Assembly (NCBI GenBank): GCA_037178975.1
Contig: JASJZH010000005.1
Location: 5,766,001-5,830,000 of the forward strand
Source of the DNA: Oscheius tipulae
Taxonomy: Eukaryota; Nematoda; Chromadorea; Rhabditida; Rhabditidae
DNA: 64,000 nucleotides
Reading direction: 5' to 3'
In this document: positions 49,101 to 61,116 of the stretch, in pieces
How positions within the stretch are numbered: position 1 is the stretch's first letter
How the letters are laid out: every line of letters starts with the position of its first letter
The notes under the pieces: model-generated
Seen by the model: only the letters and a program-made list of their open reading frames with translations
What the model was told of the DNA's origin: nothing
Databases searched by the model: none
Made by a program: the position numbers and the translations under genes

Positions 49101-52100
49101 GTGGATGGCAGTGTTTTCCTTGATCATTTCCTGAGCGGAAGCGAGAGATGGCGGATGACGGGACCGGATGCCTACTGATGAGCATAACAAGAGGAGGAAA
49201 GAGGAAGAGACGAGAGAGAGCGAGCAAAACAGCTGAAGCGTACTCTGAATTTGAATTCAGAGAGAGTCTTGGCTATCGGACAAGTTTATCCCAGAAGGAC
49301 AATAGGGAGACAGCAACACATAGAGAGAGAGAGAGAGGGAATCACGCGTCTCCCTCCTCTCTATTGAGAAGATTTAAGCCATTCTGACGCTATGTTTTCT
49401 AATAAACACTGGTGCTTCACATGTGCAACGTCAGCAGAGTGAGAAAAATAGATTTATTCCCACCAGTTGGACAAAACTGACTGTATCTGCAGGAGGGAAA
49501 CAGATTGAATGCCATTACGGAGAAAACTGCTGTCTCTCGGGGGATAAAGGCTGGAAAACAAGCTTAGCGATATAGGTCTTCCATACAGGATTCTCAAAAC
49601 AGAGGGACCAGGAACTTGTTTGAAGTCGTGATCTTAGAACAGTTAGAAAGAGAACTGTACAACCAAAATCAGTTGCGTCCACCACTGTGAGGGTACAACC
49701 GGAAACTGACACTCACATTGTGAAAAGCAATAGGGGTAGACGGTACTTTGATACTACACGGACGCATTTTTAGTTTGTTCTTAATTGCAAGAAACACCTT
49801 TAGTTAGTTGCAATGTTATTTTCTGTGATGCACAAATTCTTCTGGAAAGTTTCAAAATTTTGGCGCAAACTTTCCAATTCACTCGAAATCAAGTTTTATG
49901 GAATCTTATAACCATTTTTTCTTTGTTTAATCATGTTTTTCGAAGTCACCGTTTAAAATAACCCCCTGGCAAAAGAACTGCTCGAAACATAGCAGAAATA
50001 TGCGTATAAGAGAATAGCCGATATAAGTCGCCTATTTTTCGATTTGGTTCATTTTCTAGGGGATTATTTTATGCTGCGAATTCGGAACAGATAGTTAAAA
50101 ACATTGAAAATGAGTAGGAACAACCAATAAACAAAATTCGCAGTAATTGGGAAAGTTCGCGTCAAAAGTTTGGATGAAAAGTGATGCCTGCCCAAGTATT
50201 ACCAGGAAAGTAAAATAAACTGACAGTTTTGGAGACAAAAACAGTTGAACTACAAGAGGCGAAGAGCAGAAGCGCAGAATGATTGACTGATAAGCATTGG
50301 GCCTGTTTTACTTCATTTTCTGCAAGCTCCCGGCTCTGGAGTCCCAAAAATAACAGTCCGTCTCTTGTCAGGCAGGTGTCAATCTGATCGAGAAGCGATA
50401 GTGCCGATTCACGTGTACAAAAACATGTCGTCGGGGGGTACAAGAGCACCAGACGAAAAAGTAAAGAGATAGAGGGGAAGCGGCAGAGATCAGAACCAAC
50501 GGGGAGAGGATGTAAACAAGAAAATTGTGTGAGTGGGCTTGTATGTGAGCCTTTGTGGTTCAAAGCTGACTCAGCTGGAGAACAGAGAGCGACCTGCTCT
50601 GCCAGTGACGTTTAAGGGCTGGTTGTTTTTGAAGCAAGCTAGACACGAAAAGAAGTGTTTTGGACTGGAAAACTCGAGGCCAGGCTCTTCTACACGTCAC
50701 ATTCATTAAAGAATCTAATGGAGAATTTTCCTAAGTTTGTGAATGAAATGGCAAGGAGTCGAACCTGGGTCATTCCGGTAGAACATCATCAATCTGTTAA
50801 AAGTATTCTTTCGCTAAAACCTTTTTACACGACTTCTTCTTCTACCTTACTAATTCTCTCGAATAGACTCTCCAGGACAAAATTTCAATGACAAAAAGCG
50901 GTTATCACAGTCGGGAGGCGGCTAGGGGGAACTAGAACCCGGACTGACATGTTTGTGTCATTCTTTTGGCAGTAAATGACTAGGAAAAAGGGGTCGTGCA
51001 CAGAAAAGTCCCAAAACAGGTTGATTGTGAAATTTTATGAGGGGTAAACGATGACAAAGGGTTCCGCCTGCAATCTCTCTAAACTCAACGTCGTGGTGTT
51101 AGGAGGAAATTTCCAAACTTTTGGGTTATCGAAACTTTGTTTATCAGCTCTGGATCGAAACTGAAGTCTATTCGTATCAGTAAAATGGACCAAATTCTGG
51201 AAGATCGCCGGAACAGCTGGAAAACAGCCCTCCTCGAACAAGAAGAATGTACTTGGTGCCGGTCAGGGTACCACCCATCTGGGCCACCCCTAATGCTCTT
51301 AATGACCCAACAGAGCTCGTAAATCAGGAGACAAGGATAGTCTATTAGTATCAGAATAGGCAGGATCTGTTTCTCTGTCTGAACACAAGGTATCAGGAAA
51401 GGATGAACGGAAGATCAACAGTGATGAAGAAAATCCGAGAGATCTTTTCGAAGTATGGAGATCAAGACAAGGAATTTTTGATCAAAACGTCCCAAGAAAT
51501 CCCCAGATAGAAGTCAATCAATATAACGTCTTTTAATCCAGAAACAGGAAGCAAACCAGTGCGATCCGATTTTTTGCGGGCGATAACAAGAATTGAAGGA
51601 TCACAAACTGAAACAGTTCGTAGAAAGTAGGGCAAAGCGAATTATGAAGGCTACTGGTAATTGTGCGGTCAACATTCTGCGAAAATATTGTCTGAAAATA
51701 GGAAAACAAGAAGAGAAAAGGTGATTCGAAATATTTGGACTCGTTGGTCACATTAGCCCTTCCTACGAGCTTGTTTTTCCCTCGATTTCCCTTCTAATGT
51801 AGCATCTATTAGATGGTACGAAATTTTTTTTTAAAAGTTCCGAAAGCGTAGTGTAAAGTTTGATTTTTCATTGTGGCCGCAGGCAAACTATAAAAACGAG
51901 GAGTAATAGTCACGCTGGCGAAAAATTTCGTCGTCGCGGGGCTAGAGGAGACAAACAAAAGTGCAACCGTAGGATGGACGTCTGGCTGAAAATGGGGCGC
52001 GGTACGCAATGTCTAGAGAGGGCAATCGAGGTCCGAAAATGAAGGAAGCTTTGGCTTTAGGATGAAAGTACTACAGTCTAGAGAAGTAAACTTGTGTTAG

Positions 52101-52227
52101 AGAAAGAAGAGATTTGCAAATTTTTGAAAGACAGAGCTCCTTTTTACGAGTGAGGAACACCAAACCAAATGGGGATAATATGATTTATCACGTGTGTACA
52201 ATACAGTAATGCTTCTTTTATCCCATT
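46170..52227. other. Gene-poor stretch
   Basis: About 6 kb without a recognisable gene. ORFs are short, overlapping and rich in low-complexity residues. A (GA)n run lies at 49322-49337. The part next to 46169 should contain the IRS promoter. AACTTTTAG at about 46194-46202 (minus strand) could be a leader acceptor. Confidence 0.45.
49322..49337. repeat. (GA)n microsatellite
   Basis: Tandem AG dinucleotides, non-coding context. Confidence 0.9.
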
Positions 52228-52889
52228 TCACCATCCGTGAATCTTCCTCAGACCGTTACCTCTGGCATCTCCATCATAGATGCCGTCTCCACGAAGGTAG
52301 TAGGTCCTAGAACGATCCTTTCCTTTGTACACATCCCAATGGTTCGATTTCCTGATGAGAAACGGTTACTAAAGATGAGATACATCTTACCCAGTGTTTG
52401 TCTTGACATTGCACCAGAAAAGAGCTCTGCCGAAGACGTGGGGCTCTGAGACATTTCGTTACAAGAAGTGAGAAGTCTTCGTACTGAACATCCAGGCCAT
52501 GTCTTGTCCATCTCTCAGAGTTCTTGTGGCGATTCTATCATTTCCAGAAGCGCAGTCGGCTGTGACCACGACGTCACGTCCCATCGTGTTCACGACTCGA
52601 ACATAGCGCTTCGAGTGCTGGCCTGAAGTTTTATGTTATCAAAGGTCCTGAAAAAAAAGCGCTCACAACCGAACGAAAGTACTTTTTAATGAACAGGTAC
52701 TACTTTGAATATGCAAGGGGATTAAACTTTGCAACTCACTTGCAGCTTGTTCAATTTTCATTCCAATGTCGACGAGAGAGTCGATTATTCTAGTTTCATG
52801 ACAGTGAAAATTTAAAGGCATGCAAACCCTTCGCATGGAACGGCTACAATGAAGAAGAGAGCTATAGTAGACAGGAAGAGACGAGGCAT
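52228..52889 (-). CDS. Secreted S1/SPH-like protein A (plant self-incompatibility S1 family resemblance)
   Basis: Five exons give about 142 residues. The start MPRLFLSTIALFFIVAVPC is a signal peptide. The mature part reads RYVRVVNTMGRDVVVTADC, ASGNDRIATRTLRDGQDMAW, FKPHVFGRALFWCNVK, NHWDVYKG and TYYLRGDG, ending RKIHGW. The S1 family signature (I-x-N near the N-terminus, a cysteine followed by GDDDIG-like and H-x-L, W-x-F, then TLFWC and a late VY) is matched in order. Only two cysteines remain in the mature protein (DCAS, FWCN) where plant members usually have four. Paralogue B lies head to head 263 bp away with three introns at equivalent sites and phases. Probably secreted. The biological role is unknown. 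Confidence 0.85.
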
Positions 52890-53152
52890 CTCTAAGCCTG
52901 TCCTGATCAGCACAGTTTAAAAAGCCTCAGGCTTGTTTTGATTTGTAGTACACCTTCAAAAAGACCATGAACAAGTTCAAATATAACTGTATAAATACTG
53001 GGGGTGGTGCTCGACAGTGCTAAAAACAACTCCTGTATCCCTCATTTTCTTTTTTGTTTTCCGACAGACTTATGCTTTCGTACTATCTGAGCACACACAC
53101 ACCTTCTGGGTATAAAACGAAAGCACTGCCCCTTGTCAAATCATCGACTATT
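52890..53152. promoter_or_regulatory. Bidirectional promoter region between the two SPH-like genes
   Basis: Only 263 bp separate the two start codons. TATAAAA at 53111-53117 is 42 bp before the plus-strand ATG. A TATTTATA-type sequence near 52985-52995 could serve the minus-strand gene, about 100 bp from its ATG. Shared regulation is likely. Confidence 0.55.
53111..53117 (+). promoter_or_regulatory. TATA box of SPH-like gene B
   Basis: GGGTATAAAACG, 42 bp upstream of the ATG, which allows only a very short 5' leader. Confidence 0.6.
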
Positions 53153-53786
53153 ATGTTCTCCTTCTATCTGATCCGAAGTTTCGTGGTTCTTCTTGGATGC
53201 ATCCTCGTAGCCAATGCTGTGTAAGTTTGGCACTCTAATAACCAGAAGGCTGGAAACTTTTAGTATTCCAGCACTATTCCTGGTTGCTAGAATCGGAATT
53301 GCTGGTACTGGTCATGCACTCAAACTGGCAAACAAGGAACGTTATGTCAAGGTGAATTTAGGTTTCAAAAAGTTGATATAAATTACTGTAATTCAGAATT
53401 GGGTTCGAGTTTTCAGATTGTGAATACGATGGGCAGAGACGTCGTGGTGACCGCCAACTGTGCATCCGGTAACGATCGTATTGGAGAGCATAAGCTGAAA
53501 GACGGGGAGGGATTCGCCTGGAAGTTTAGTGAGTTTTACAACTTGCTCAAAAGAGTCAAGTCTTCAGAGCCGCACTTCTTTGGAAGAACACTTTTCTGGT
53601 GTAACATCAAGACAAACACGGGGTTTGTTCATTGTCTTGGCTCCCATAATTTAAATTTTTAGAAAGAGCAAACACTGGGACGTGTACAAAGGCCATTCCG
53701 GAAGCCAAAACTGGTATCTGAGAGGAGACGGCGGGTATACTGGACAGGACAACGGGAGCAACATCAAGAAAAGATGGAGCTTCTAA
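53153..53786 (+). CDS. Secreted S1/SPH-like protein B (paralogue of A)
   Basis: Five exons give about 150 residues. The signal peptide is MFSFYLIRSFVVLLGCILVA. The mature part contains RYVK|IVNTMGRDVVVTANC, ASGNDRIGEHKLKDGEGFAW, KFKPHFFGRTLFWCNIK, KSKHWDVYKG and NWYLRGDGGY, ending KKRWSF. GEHKL followed by FAWKF and TLFWC is close to the plant S1/SPH pattern (GVHxL, WKF, TLFWC). Two mature cysteines could form one disulphide. A and B share long identical runs (NTMGRDVVVTA, CASGNDRI, HWDVYKG), so the duplication is moderately recent. Introns are about 39-66 bp. AATAAA follows at 53832. Confidence 0.88.
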
Positions 53787-54913
53787 GTTGGTTTGTGATT
53801 CTTCGATTAACTTTTTTGTATGTAACAACGAAATAAACGGGAGGGAAGCAATTTTCTTATCATACTTCTCTTCTTGTTGGTATAGCTGGTGAAAATCGTT
53901 CTGGGGCATTGAGCATATTCCATAAACATTCAGGTGAGACTGCTCCTCACTAGTTTTCCAATCGCGGCCAGCCGAGCGATCTGGGTTACATAAGGAACGA
54001 ACTTTTGAACACGACAATTTCAGACCTAGCCTTTTCAGTGCCTCTTGCTGACTAGTCCTTGTAATAGAGAACGAGAAGATCACGTAAAGATCCTGAAAGT
54101 TTGGTATAAATACAAAGAGATATAGGAATAGAAAATGGAAAGCACCACTCGGCTAAAGTGGACTGCCAGTAAGTGCAGTGACTCTCTGACTATCATGGAG
54201 ATTGGGCCTAGCCGAGCCTATAGTGTCCAAGGCTGACTCATAAATAGTTTATTGACTTCTTACTAGATTACAAAGTACCAGTAACGAGGACAGCCTGTGA
54301 GGGGCGAGTGGCGAGAGAAGGGACGGCCAAGACCAGCAATGGTCTCAACAATAACAGTTTTGTGTATCACTTTCGGGACGATATGTGGAGGCACGTGGTA
54401 GGAAGGTAACGTCTAGAGTTACGTAAAGCGAAAAGGGGTGTTGGAAGAGGGGGAGAGGTGGGCTATATCACAATGAAATACGAACAGTAGGGTATGATGT
54501 AGTTGCGAAGTATGTGCTCCATCGTCGGCGCAAATAACACAATAAACTCGAAGACTTCGTGACAAAACCGAAGCAGATGGTAGGTCAGCGGTTTCGGCAA
54601 CGGGTACTGTTTTAGATCCTGAAAAGGTTTCAGTGATTTAGATTCATAGCGGAAAAAACCGGCCCTATGGCATATCTAACTCGATTTAAGTTTTCTAAGA
54701 AACTGAATCGAAAAATGAACCTCGAAAAATCGACTAAATCAAAAAATTAACCGACAGTTCAGAAATTTTGAACACTATGCAGATGTAGTTGGCATCACTG
54801 CGAAATCCCGTTCAGTTCTCAAAGAAGTTAGTTCGATTATCGCTTTGTGTGTCGCCAGCGATAGCCGGCTGAAGCTTTAACTGGTGTACCAAAAACTTAT
54901 CTCAAAATTTGTC
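53787..54913. other. Interval between SPH-like B and the glycosyltransferase gene
   Basis: Tail-to-tail region of about 1.1 kb. A minus-strand ORF of 158 codons (53607-54083) overlaps the last SPH-like exon but shows no domain. AATAAA at 53832-53837 fits SPH-like B. Confidence 0.45.
53832..53837 (+). terminator. Poly(A) signal for SPH-like gene B
   Basis: AATAAA 45 bp after the stop codon. Confidence 0.65.
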
Positions 54914-57738
54914 TCAAGAACTCACTTGTAAATCTAATTTTGGGTACCGACTCCTTGGCAAGCAGATACCGTGATCTCCGGTGAACTGTAGGTTGAGTTT
55001 GTCTTTCATCCTCTCGAACTTTCCTCCTCCCAGCTCGTCGAACTGGAGAAGAGGAGGAATATGGGTCTTGGGGCCGAGGTGCCACCTCCAGTTGGCAACC
55101 AATCTAAAATATTGACATGGATGGAAAGAGAGAGAGAAATGGATACTTGAATGGAATCTCTCCACAGCTGACACCGTTGAATTCTGTTGAGCACAAGGAT
55201 CCCATGATGTTGTTGTCCGTTGCGTATAGACTCATCAATTGGAGGGCAACCTCGTCGAAGAAGGCACCAGCACCGTTGTTCGCTCGAACATAGAAGTTTC
55301 CACCGGCAATCATTTTGCGTGCGAGACCGTCGTCTCCTTCTCGATCGAAGAAGATGTCTTCTCCTTGCCTTACATCTGCACAAGCTAGCTAGTTTTGTTT
55401 CTCTGTCTCTCGACTTACCAAACTGTTCAAAGAGATTCTCTCCCCAGAAAGTATCCGCTTGTAGCATCCAGATATCCGTTCCAGTCTTCGTCAAGTAGCT
55501 CACGACCTTTGCCCTCAGCACTTGAAACATCTGATATGGCCCGGACCCTATGGTGAACTGCGGCTTCTGAAAAAGTAGTCCAATTGTAGTTTCCAATGCT
55601 CATAAATGCCCTGTAAAGCCTTGTCACGCCAAGTTTCTATCGGTCCAGATCAGGGGCTTTTCTCTCTGTCACGGCGGCAAAACCCGGCAGATTGGATCAG
55701 CCCTCTCAGGCCTCGGAATTCAGTTCGATCCGCACAAAAGATTGAACCATACCTTACGTAACTCTCTGGCTAAGCACAAGTGAGTCAAGGTTACGCGGAA
55801 AGGGAATGAAGCATAGGCTCAACACTTTCTGTTTGGATCTGTTACAGTTAAAGTTGTTTTGTTATCGGGTATCTCTACTGGTTATTGATGATTACGGGTT
55901 CCAAAATGTTTACGATCCTGACAAAATCGAGGTACAAGATACAGTTCATTGAAAAGGGACACATCTCTTCCGCCTAGATCTGAAATACATTCGCTAGACA
56001 AGCGATTTGAATTTTTTGATTCAGCTGACTGCAAAAGATTGCTTGAAAACGGATTAGTTTCAATGGCTACACTGCCAAATTTTTTGGCAGCGAGCCAGTG
56101 CAGAAGCCTGTACTTGGATCAACACTGTTGGTTAACTTTTCCAGCAATTTATTCTACTGACTCCTTTTCTAGACAATAACACTACAAGCTCATCAAAGAG
56201 TTTTCTCTAGTGTTCTCAAGACTCTTAGGCAGAGAAGACAGCTGGATAGTCAACGAGAACTGATATATACTACTGTCTTTCAATTCGAGATAGTCGTACT
56301 CATGTTTAAAGGGTTGGAGTAGAAGTCAATGTTGTATCTTTAGCTTAGTCTACTTTTCCTCGGATTTGTGCCGTTGACAAACAAACAAAGCACGGATGCA
56401 GTAAACACTGTTGCAAAACGAGTTATGCGCTAATGCGGCTAATTGACCAGTTTTCAAAGCCGGCGTACCGAAGAGAGAATCGAAAACTTACCATAGCAGG
56501 GATGTCCCAGTAGAAGACGTTGATTTCCGGCCAGATTTCTGCCAATGTGGCTGCTGTCACGTCGTCAAGAGCTATAACGATTATTCGATCCGTCTCATTG
56601 TAGGCTGCCAGATTGCACATCCAATTTAACGTCAAGTTCAAGGCGTACTGAAAACGGGGAAATGCGTTGAGGCAATAGGATAGTTTCATTTCCTTGTCGG
56701 TTCGACTAGGCCTTGAGTCTTAGGAATATCAATTACTCGGAAAGAAGGAGGCTTTTCATCTATCTTCCCACTGTGACGTCCTTCAAAAATAAATGCAATA
56801 GAGATGAGTTCAAGTTAAAGAATCTAATTGACAGAGAAAGAAACGTGGACTGAAAAGCAGAAATGAACTACAGAAAGTCAGCTGGCAAACTTTGCTTTTC
56901 TGTAATCAAAAATAAAATAGAATGGATTCCAAAAGCAACCCTGCCAATTCTGAGACCAGAGTATCTACTTGAATTCAACAAGTAAGAGATAACTGCTGGA
57001 ATGAAATTCACGCAGAGGAAAAAATCGGAGAAGAAATTGTAGAGTGGGAGACTCGAAGAGTGGATAAAGAGTTATACTGCTCAGAGTACTTCAACGAGAA
57101 CAAGCAGTTATCAGAAAATAGGAAAAAAGTACGAATCCGAGTATTCTCAACACCTACCTTATTAGAAAATAGAATTCCAGGAATCTTCCTCGCATTGGCG
57201 ACTGTATTGAAAAGAGTCGAGTTCATGTCTAAGTACTGTGGCTGGAACTGATCCTGGTTGACGTCAAGAAATGCTAAGGCATCTTTGGCCATTTGCGCCC
57301 TCCTGGAGACCATCTGAATAGCACATCCGACCAAAACCAATGTGGCGATGTGCACGACAGCGGTCTGAAAATTCTTTTCTTGTCTTTCTCTCAAGCCTCG
57401 CTTCTACAATCAACCATCTGGGAGCCACACGCGCGCTGCGAGTGCATGCCAAGGGGAGGAGCTAACGGAAAAGTTTTTGATCCGATCAATAACCTGTTTT
57501 TCGAGCTCAAACCTTTTTTTATTCTATTCAGAAAGTAAGATTTTATAGTTTTTAGCTCGCCATCAAAATAGAACATTTCACTCATTCGTTCAAATTGAAG
57601 ACAACGCAAATTACAGTAGTCTCACATGAAACGAAAAAAGCAAAAATGTAGAGGAGATGACAGTAAACTGATAATTAGTGATAAGCTCACCTTTGGCTCC
57701 TGAGGGAAGAGTCGAAGACCGCTCTGTAGAAGTCGCAT
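54914..57738 (-). CDS. Type II membrane glycosyltransferase (nucleotide-diphospho-sugar transferase, PF03407-like)
   Basis: The start MRLLQSGLRLFPQEPK joins TAVVHIATLVLVGCAIQMV, a single membrane anchor. A lumenal part follows: LNLTLNWMCNLAAY, DRIIVIALDDVTAATL, INVFYWDIPAM, GSGPYQMFQVLRAKVVSYL, DIWMLQADTFWGENLF, EDIFFDREG, MIAGGNFYVRANNGAG, EIPFKLVANWRW and FTGDHGICLP. The order (a conserved helix, a short acidic strand followed by W, a late GNFY strand) suits the Nucleotid_trans family, which is expanded in nematodes. The expected DxD in the metal-binding strand reads LQAD, so activity is uncertain. The stop at 54914-54916 assumes the potential donor GTGAGT directly before it is not used. 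Substrate unknown. Confidence 0.72.
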
Positions 57739-60700
57739 AACTGGAACAAGCTGTCATTAGATGAGCGCACAGATAGGAGTCCGTCTCTTAGCCGACGAAA
57801 CGCCCCGGAGGATTAAGAGAGAGCGGGACAAAGAGAGGATTACGAGGGTCGAAAAAAGAAAACTTTAAAGTAAATGAAGAAGGAAAAGTGTTGAGCTAAA
57901 GAGGGGCTTGGGAACGAGACTGTCAAGCGGATACTCTGGATCTGCCCGGCCGGCTGTGAGTATAGGCTAATCGGTAGATAGTAACTGTAAAAGAGTAGGT
58001 TGGAAGTCAGTAAATTTTAAACTGATTAGGCGACAAAAATTGAAGACGAGGCCGGAGGAGGAAAGCTTGGGACTGGAAAATTGGCTTGCCGACCAGAGGA
58101 GAAAGCCTGAATCGCTGGGCGGCTGTTTGTTATCTGAGCGCCGTGTACCCTAACACGGAAGACCGAAGAGAGGCAGACAGTAGGATAGCGACTTTCAGGA
58201 GCTCTTCGGATAAAGCCGAATGACCCGTAAAAATGGTTCTGACGGACAGATCAAGACAGATCAGATGGACAGATCAAGACCGACAATTCGTCAAACTCCG
58301 CTGCTTTTGGGCCAAAATAGTGTAGGTCTGCTGTCCTTTTTGACAGGAGCACTTTTCATATAGTTAGCGTCCTTTCTCAGATTGAAGGTGTCATCAGCTC
58401 AGTACAGAAGATAGCTGATTTGCGGAGCCAAAATGGAGCAAAACGTGGACAGTTTTTCCATATTTGAAGCTAGAGGTGCTCGGAGCAGCCACAAAACACA
58501 GGAAGAGTTATTTCGAAATCGTCCAAAAGTAGAGTAAAGTACTCGTAATTAGATCGCATTGGATTACAGAAAACAAACTTGTTAGCAAGATACACTGTAG
58601 TTAAGCGCAGAGTTGTACTCACTACAGTAACTACGTGTTAAAAAAAGCGAAACTCCAGCATGAGAGAAAAAAATCCAGCTGCTAAACAAGGTTGGCAACA
58701 CCGAAAGAGACATAGAACGGATGATTTGGCCGATGAGAGAAAGTACTTCTCCTCTCGGCTCGGGAACTTCCTAAGATTTGCGGCTGGAGATATAGCCGAT
58801 GTTTCAATCCAAGTTGTACAGGCTTGACTGACTTCGAAAATGAAATGGAAACATTTTGATGCAAGAGACAGAAGAAGGAACATTTGGCCAGATTTTGGAA
58901 CGGAAATGTAACGTGTGACGCAGGCAGATGGAATCTTTGGTTTGGTTCGATTTGGGGACATTCCTAGGACAGTTGGTCACAAAGAGGAAGAGAACCGAAC
59001 ATTTGGGATAAGGACAGAAGGAAAGACCGAGGGCGAACCTGTATCCTGCAAGGTGTTCTTTGGACCGCCGTCTGTCTAGCTATGGTCCAAGGGGACTGGG
59101 GCAGAAGAGAGTAAACTGGGTTATTTGGCTCGTTAACCCGAAGAGATCGAATCTTCGGAAAGTTCTGGACCAAGTAGATTGTTCCAAATTTAAAGACTCG
59201 CGTTGCGCAAGTGCATAACAATAAATTTGAATAATCGTTGACGGAGATCTTATTGCGAGACTCGAGGCGACGATTGACTGTATTGGAACGCGGAGAAAGT
59301 TTGAATTATGTTCTCTCAACTCTGGATCTCGCTTCTGTTCAGGCGCCTTATAGAGAGCGAACAAAAAAAATCCTTGACCTTGTGGCCACCTATCGTAACC
59401 CCTTGAACAACCTCTGTAACAGTCCAGTACGTATCTGTGTTCTGACCACACATTCTCATGTACTTTCCTAGTGATTGCTACAATCCGTGACTTATCGATC
59501 TCCAGAGAGGATCTCTGTTCTGTTGTATCTGTTATAAGCGTTGTTGAACGATACCAGTTTTGTACTTTTTTCTATACCGTCTTTCACTTATAGCCGCTTT
59601 ATGCGCAGCCTAAGGACCCATTTGTCCACTGTTCTGTGATTCCTGTTCTGCAGATCAACGAATGTGCGCGGCAGCTAAAAACGATGTCTGCCTCTGTCAG
59701 ATGCCATTGCAGCTGATTTGCAATCCGTCTTGGAGTGCTCAACGGATACAATAACACCCTAGAATTCTAGTCTAGACAATTCGCAATTAACCTCTTGCTA
59801 AGCTTTACTAGCTCCGACAAATCCCGTTTACATTAGCCTCAGTGCAGTGTCTGTTCGCTCTCTATGAGTTGTGTCTTTCGCAAATGACGTGAGCTCTCGT
59901 GTTCCCTCCAATAAGCCCTTCCACCTCCAAAAAAACTGTCTTTGCCGTTGCAAGAGGATCCGGAAAAGCTTAAAACTGAGAATAGACACCCCCGAGGCTG
60001 ATTTGTGACGTGTGCCGGCTGCTGGCCACAGATACCATCATGAGGCAGAGGATGGGGGGCAGAAAACTCGGCGTCCGCGGCGAACAAACCGGGCACCTTT
60101 TATATTTTGTTGGCAGTGAGAAACAGATACTGATTGTGAGTTGAAAATGGAAGGTTGTCGAGAGAGGGAAAAGTGGTTCTTATGTAGTCGAGAGTCAACA
60201 CGTTCTTCTGGTCGAGAAACGAGATTCATGACTGTGAATTACAATTGACACTAGTTATCCGATGTAATCCCACCTTTTAAGGATTCAAAAGAAACACTTG
60301 GTTCTGACGTGGCAAGACTTCCAGGAGCGTTCAGTATTGTTCAGCTTCCTTCTCCAAGATGAGTTTTCTCGACTTTCCTGGACATGGTAGGAGCTACTCT
60401 TTGCTCCAACGTCTCAGTTCAGGTACCTACTCTTTCGCCAGTACCAACTTCTACTCGGCCTCTTTCTTCTAGCCTTTTCCTTATCATTTTCATCCTCGTA
60501 AGAAAGTTTGGCGACGATAGACCGAGGGGTTCCTTCAACGCAGACGAACACAAGGGAAGCAGCTGGCTCAAGTAAAACAAATCGAGAGCAATAAAAGACT
60601 TGAGACGTGTTCCTGATTGTTTTCATACTGTCTCTAAAGCACGGGTAGACCAGCCTTGTTCGGTTTCGTGTTCTTCCCTCGAATGAATATCAAAGTCAAA

Positions 60701-61116
60701 GTGTTAATCTAGCAAGTCAAGCATTATCGTATCTCTAGTCTTTACTAAAGCGCAGTCCGTCTGTCTTTAGATGGATCGTCTGTTCGACTATAGTCCATCA
60801 CGCTCTCCAGCATCAGTTCTTACATTATTTTGACTACTAATTGGCTGGAACCCAAGACCTACTCCTCCCAATTTCTGCACAGCTGATCAACATTCTCAAG
60901 ACAGGAAATCAAATTTGTTCTCCGCTCTACTCTCAATCAATGCCCCTTTTCGATTCCATCCATTCATTGTTTGTGACATTTCGAGAGTATACTTGTCCCT
61001 CTCATTGCCCTCCAATCCGATCGACCGTTTGCCCCCACACTGACATCCCCCGACGACTGTTTGTCCACGCCACTCTAGATTTCCCAGTCGGCTAGAGAAG
61101 GGCTGTCAACTCCAGC
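57739..61116. other. Gene-poor interval upstream of the CLIK gene
   Basis: About 3.4 kb. It should contain promoters of both flanking genes, which diverge here. A fragment of the dispersed repeat lies at about 60745-60785. No ORF has a recognisable domain. A short frame at 60360-60386 (MSFLDFPG, then a donor-like GTAGGA) might be an alternative first exon but cannot be supported further. Confidence 0.4.
60745..60785 (+). repeat. Dispersed repeat, head fragment
   Basis: ACTAAAGCGCAGTCCGTCTG followed by further GTCTGT-rich sequence matches the left end of the element at 22785 in the same orientation. Confidence 0.5.

Noticed and set aside
50755-50960. GAGTCGAACCTGGG and AGAACCCGGACT, tRNA-like strings
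   Set aside because: Neither has a complementary T stem or the rest of a tRNA in range.
53607-54083. 158-codon minus-strand ORF
   Set aside because: It overlaps the last SPH-like B exon, and no domain or splice partner was found.
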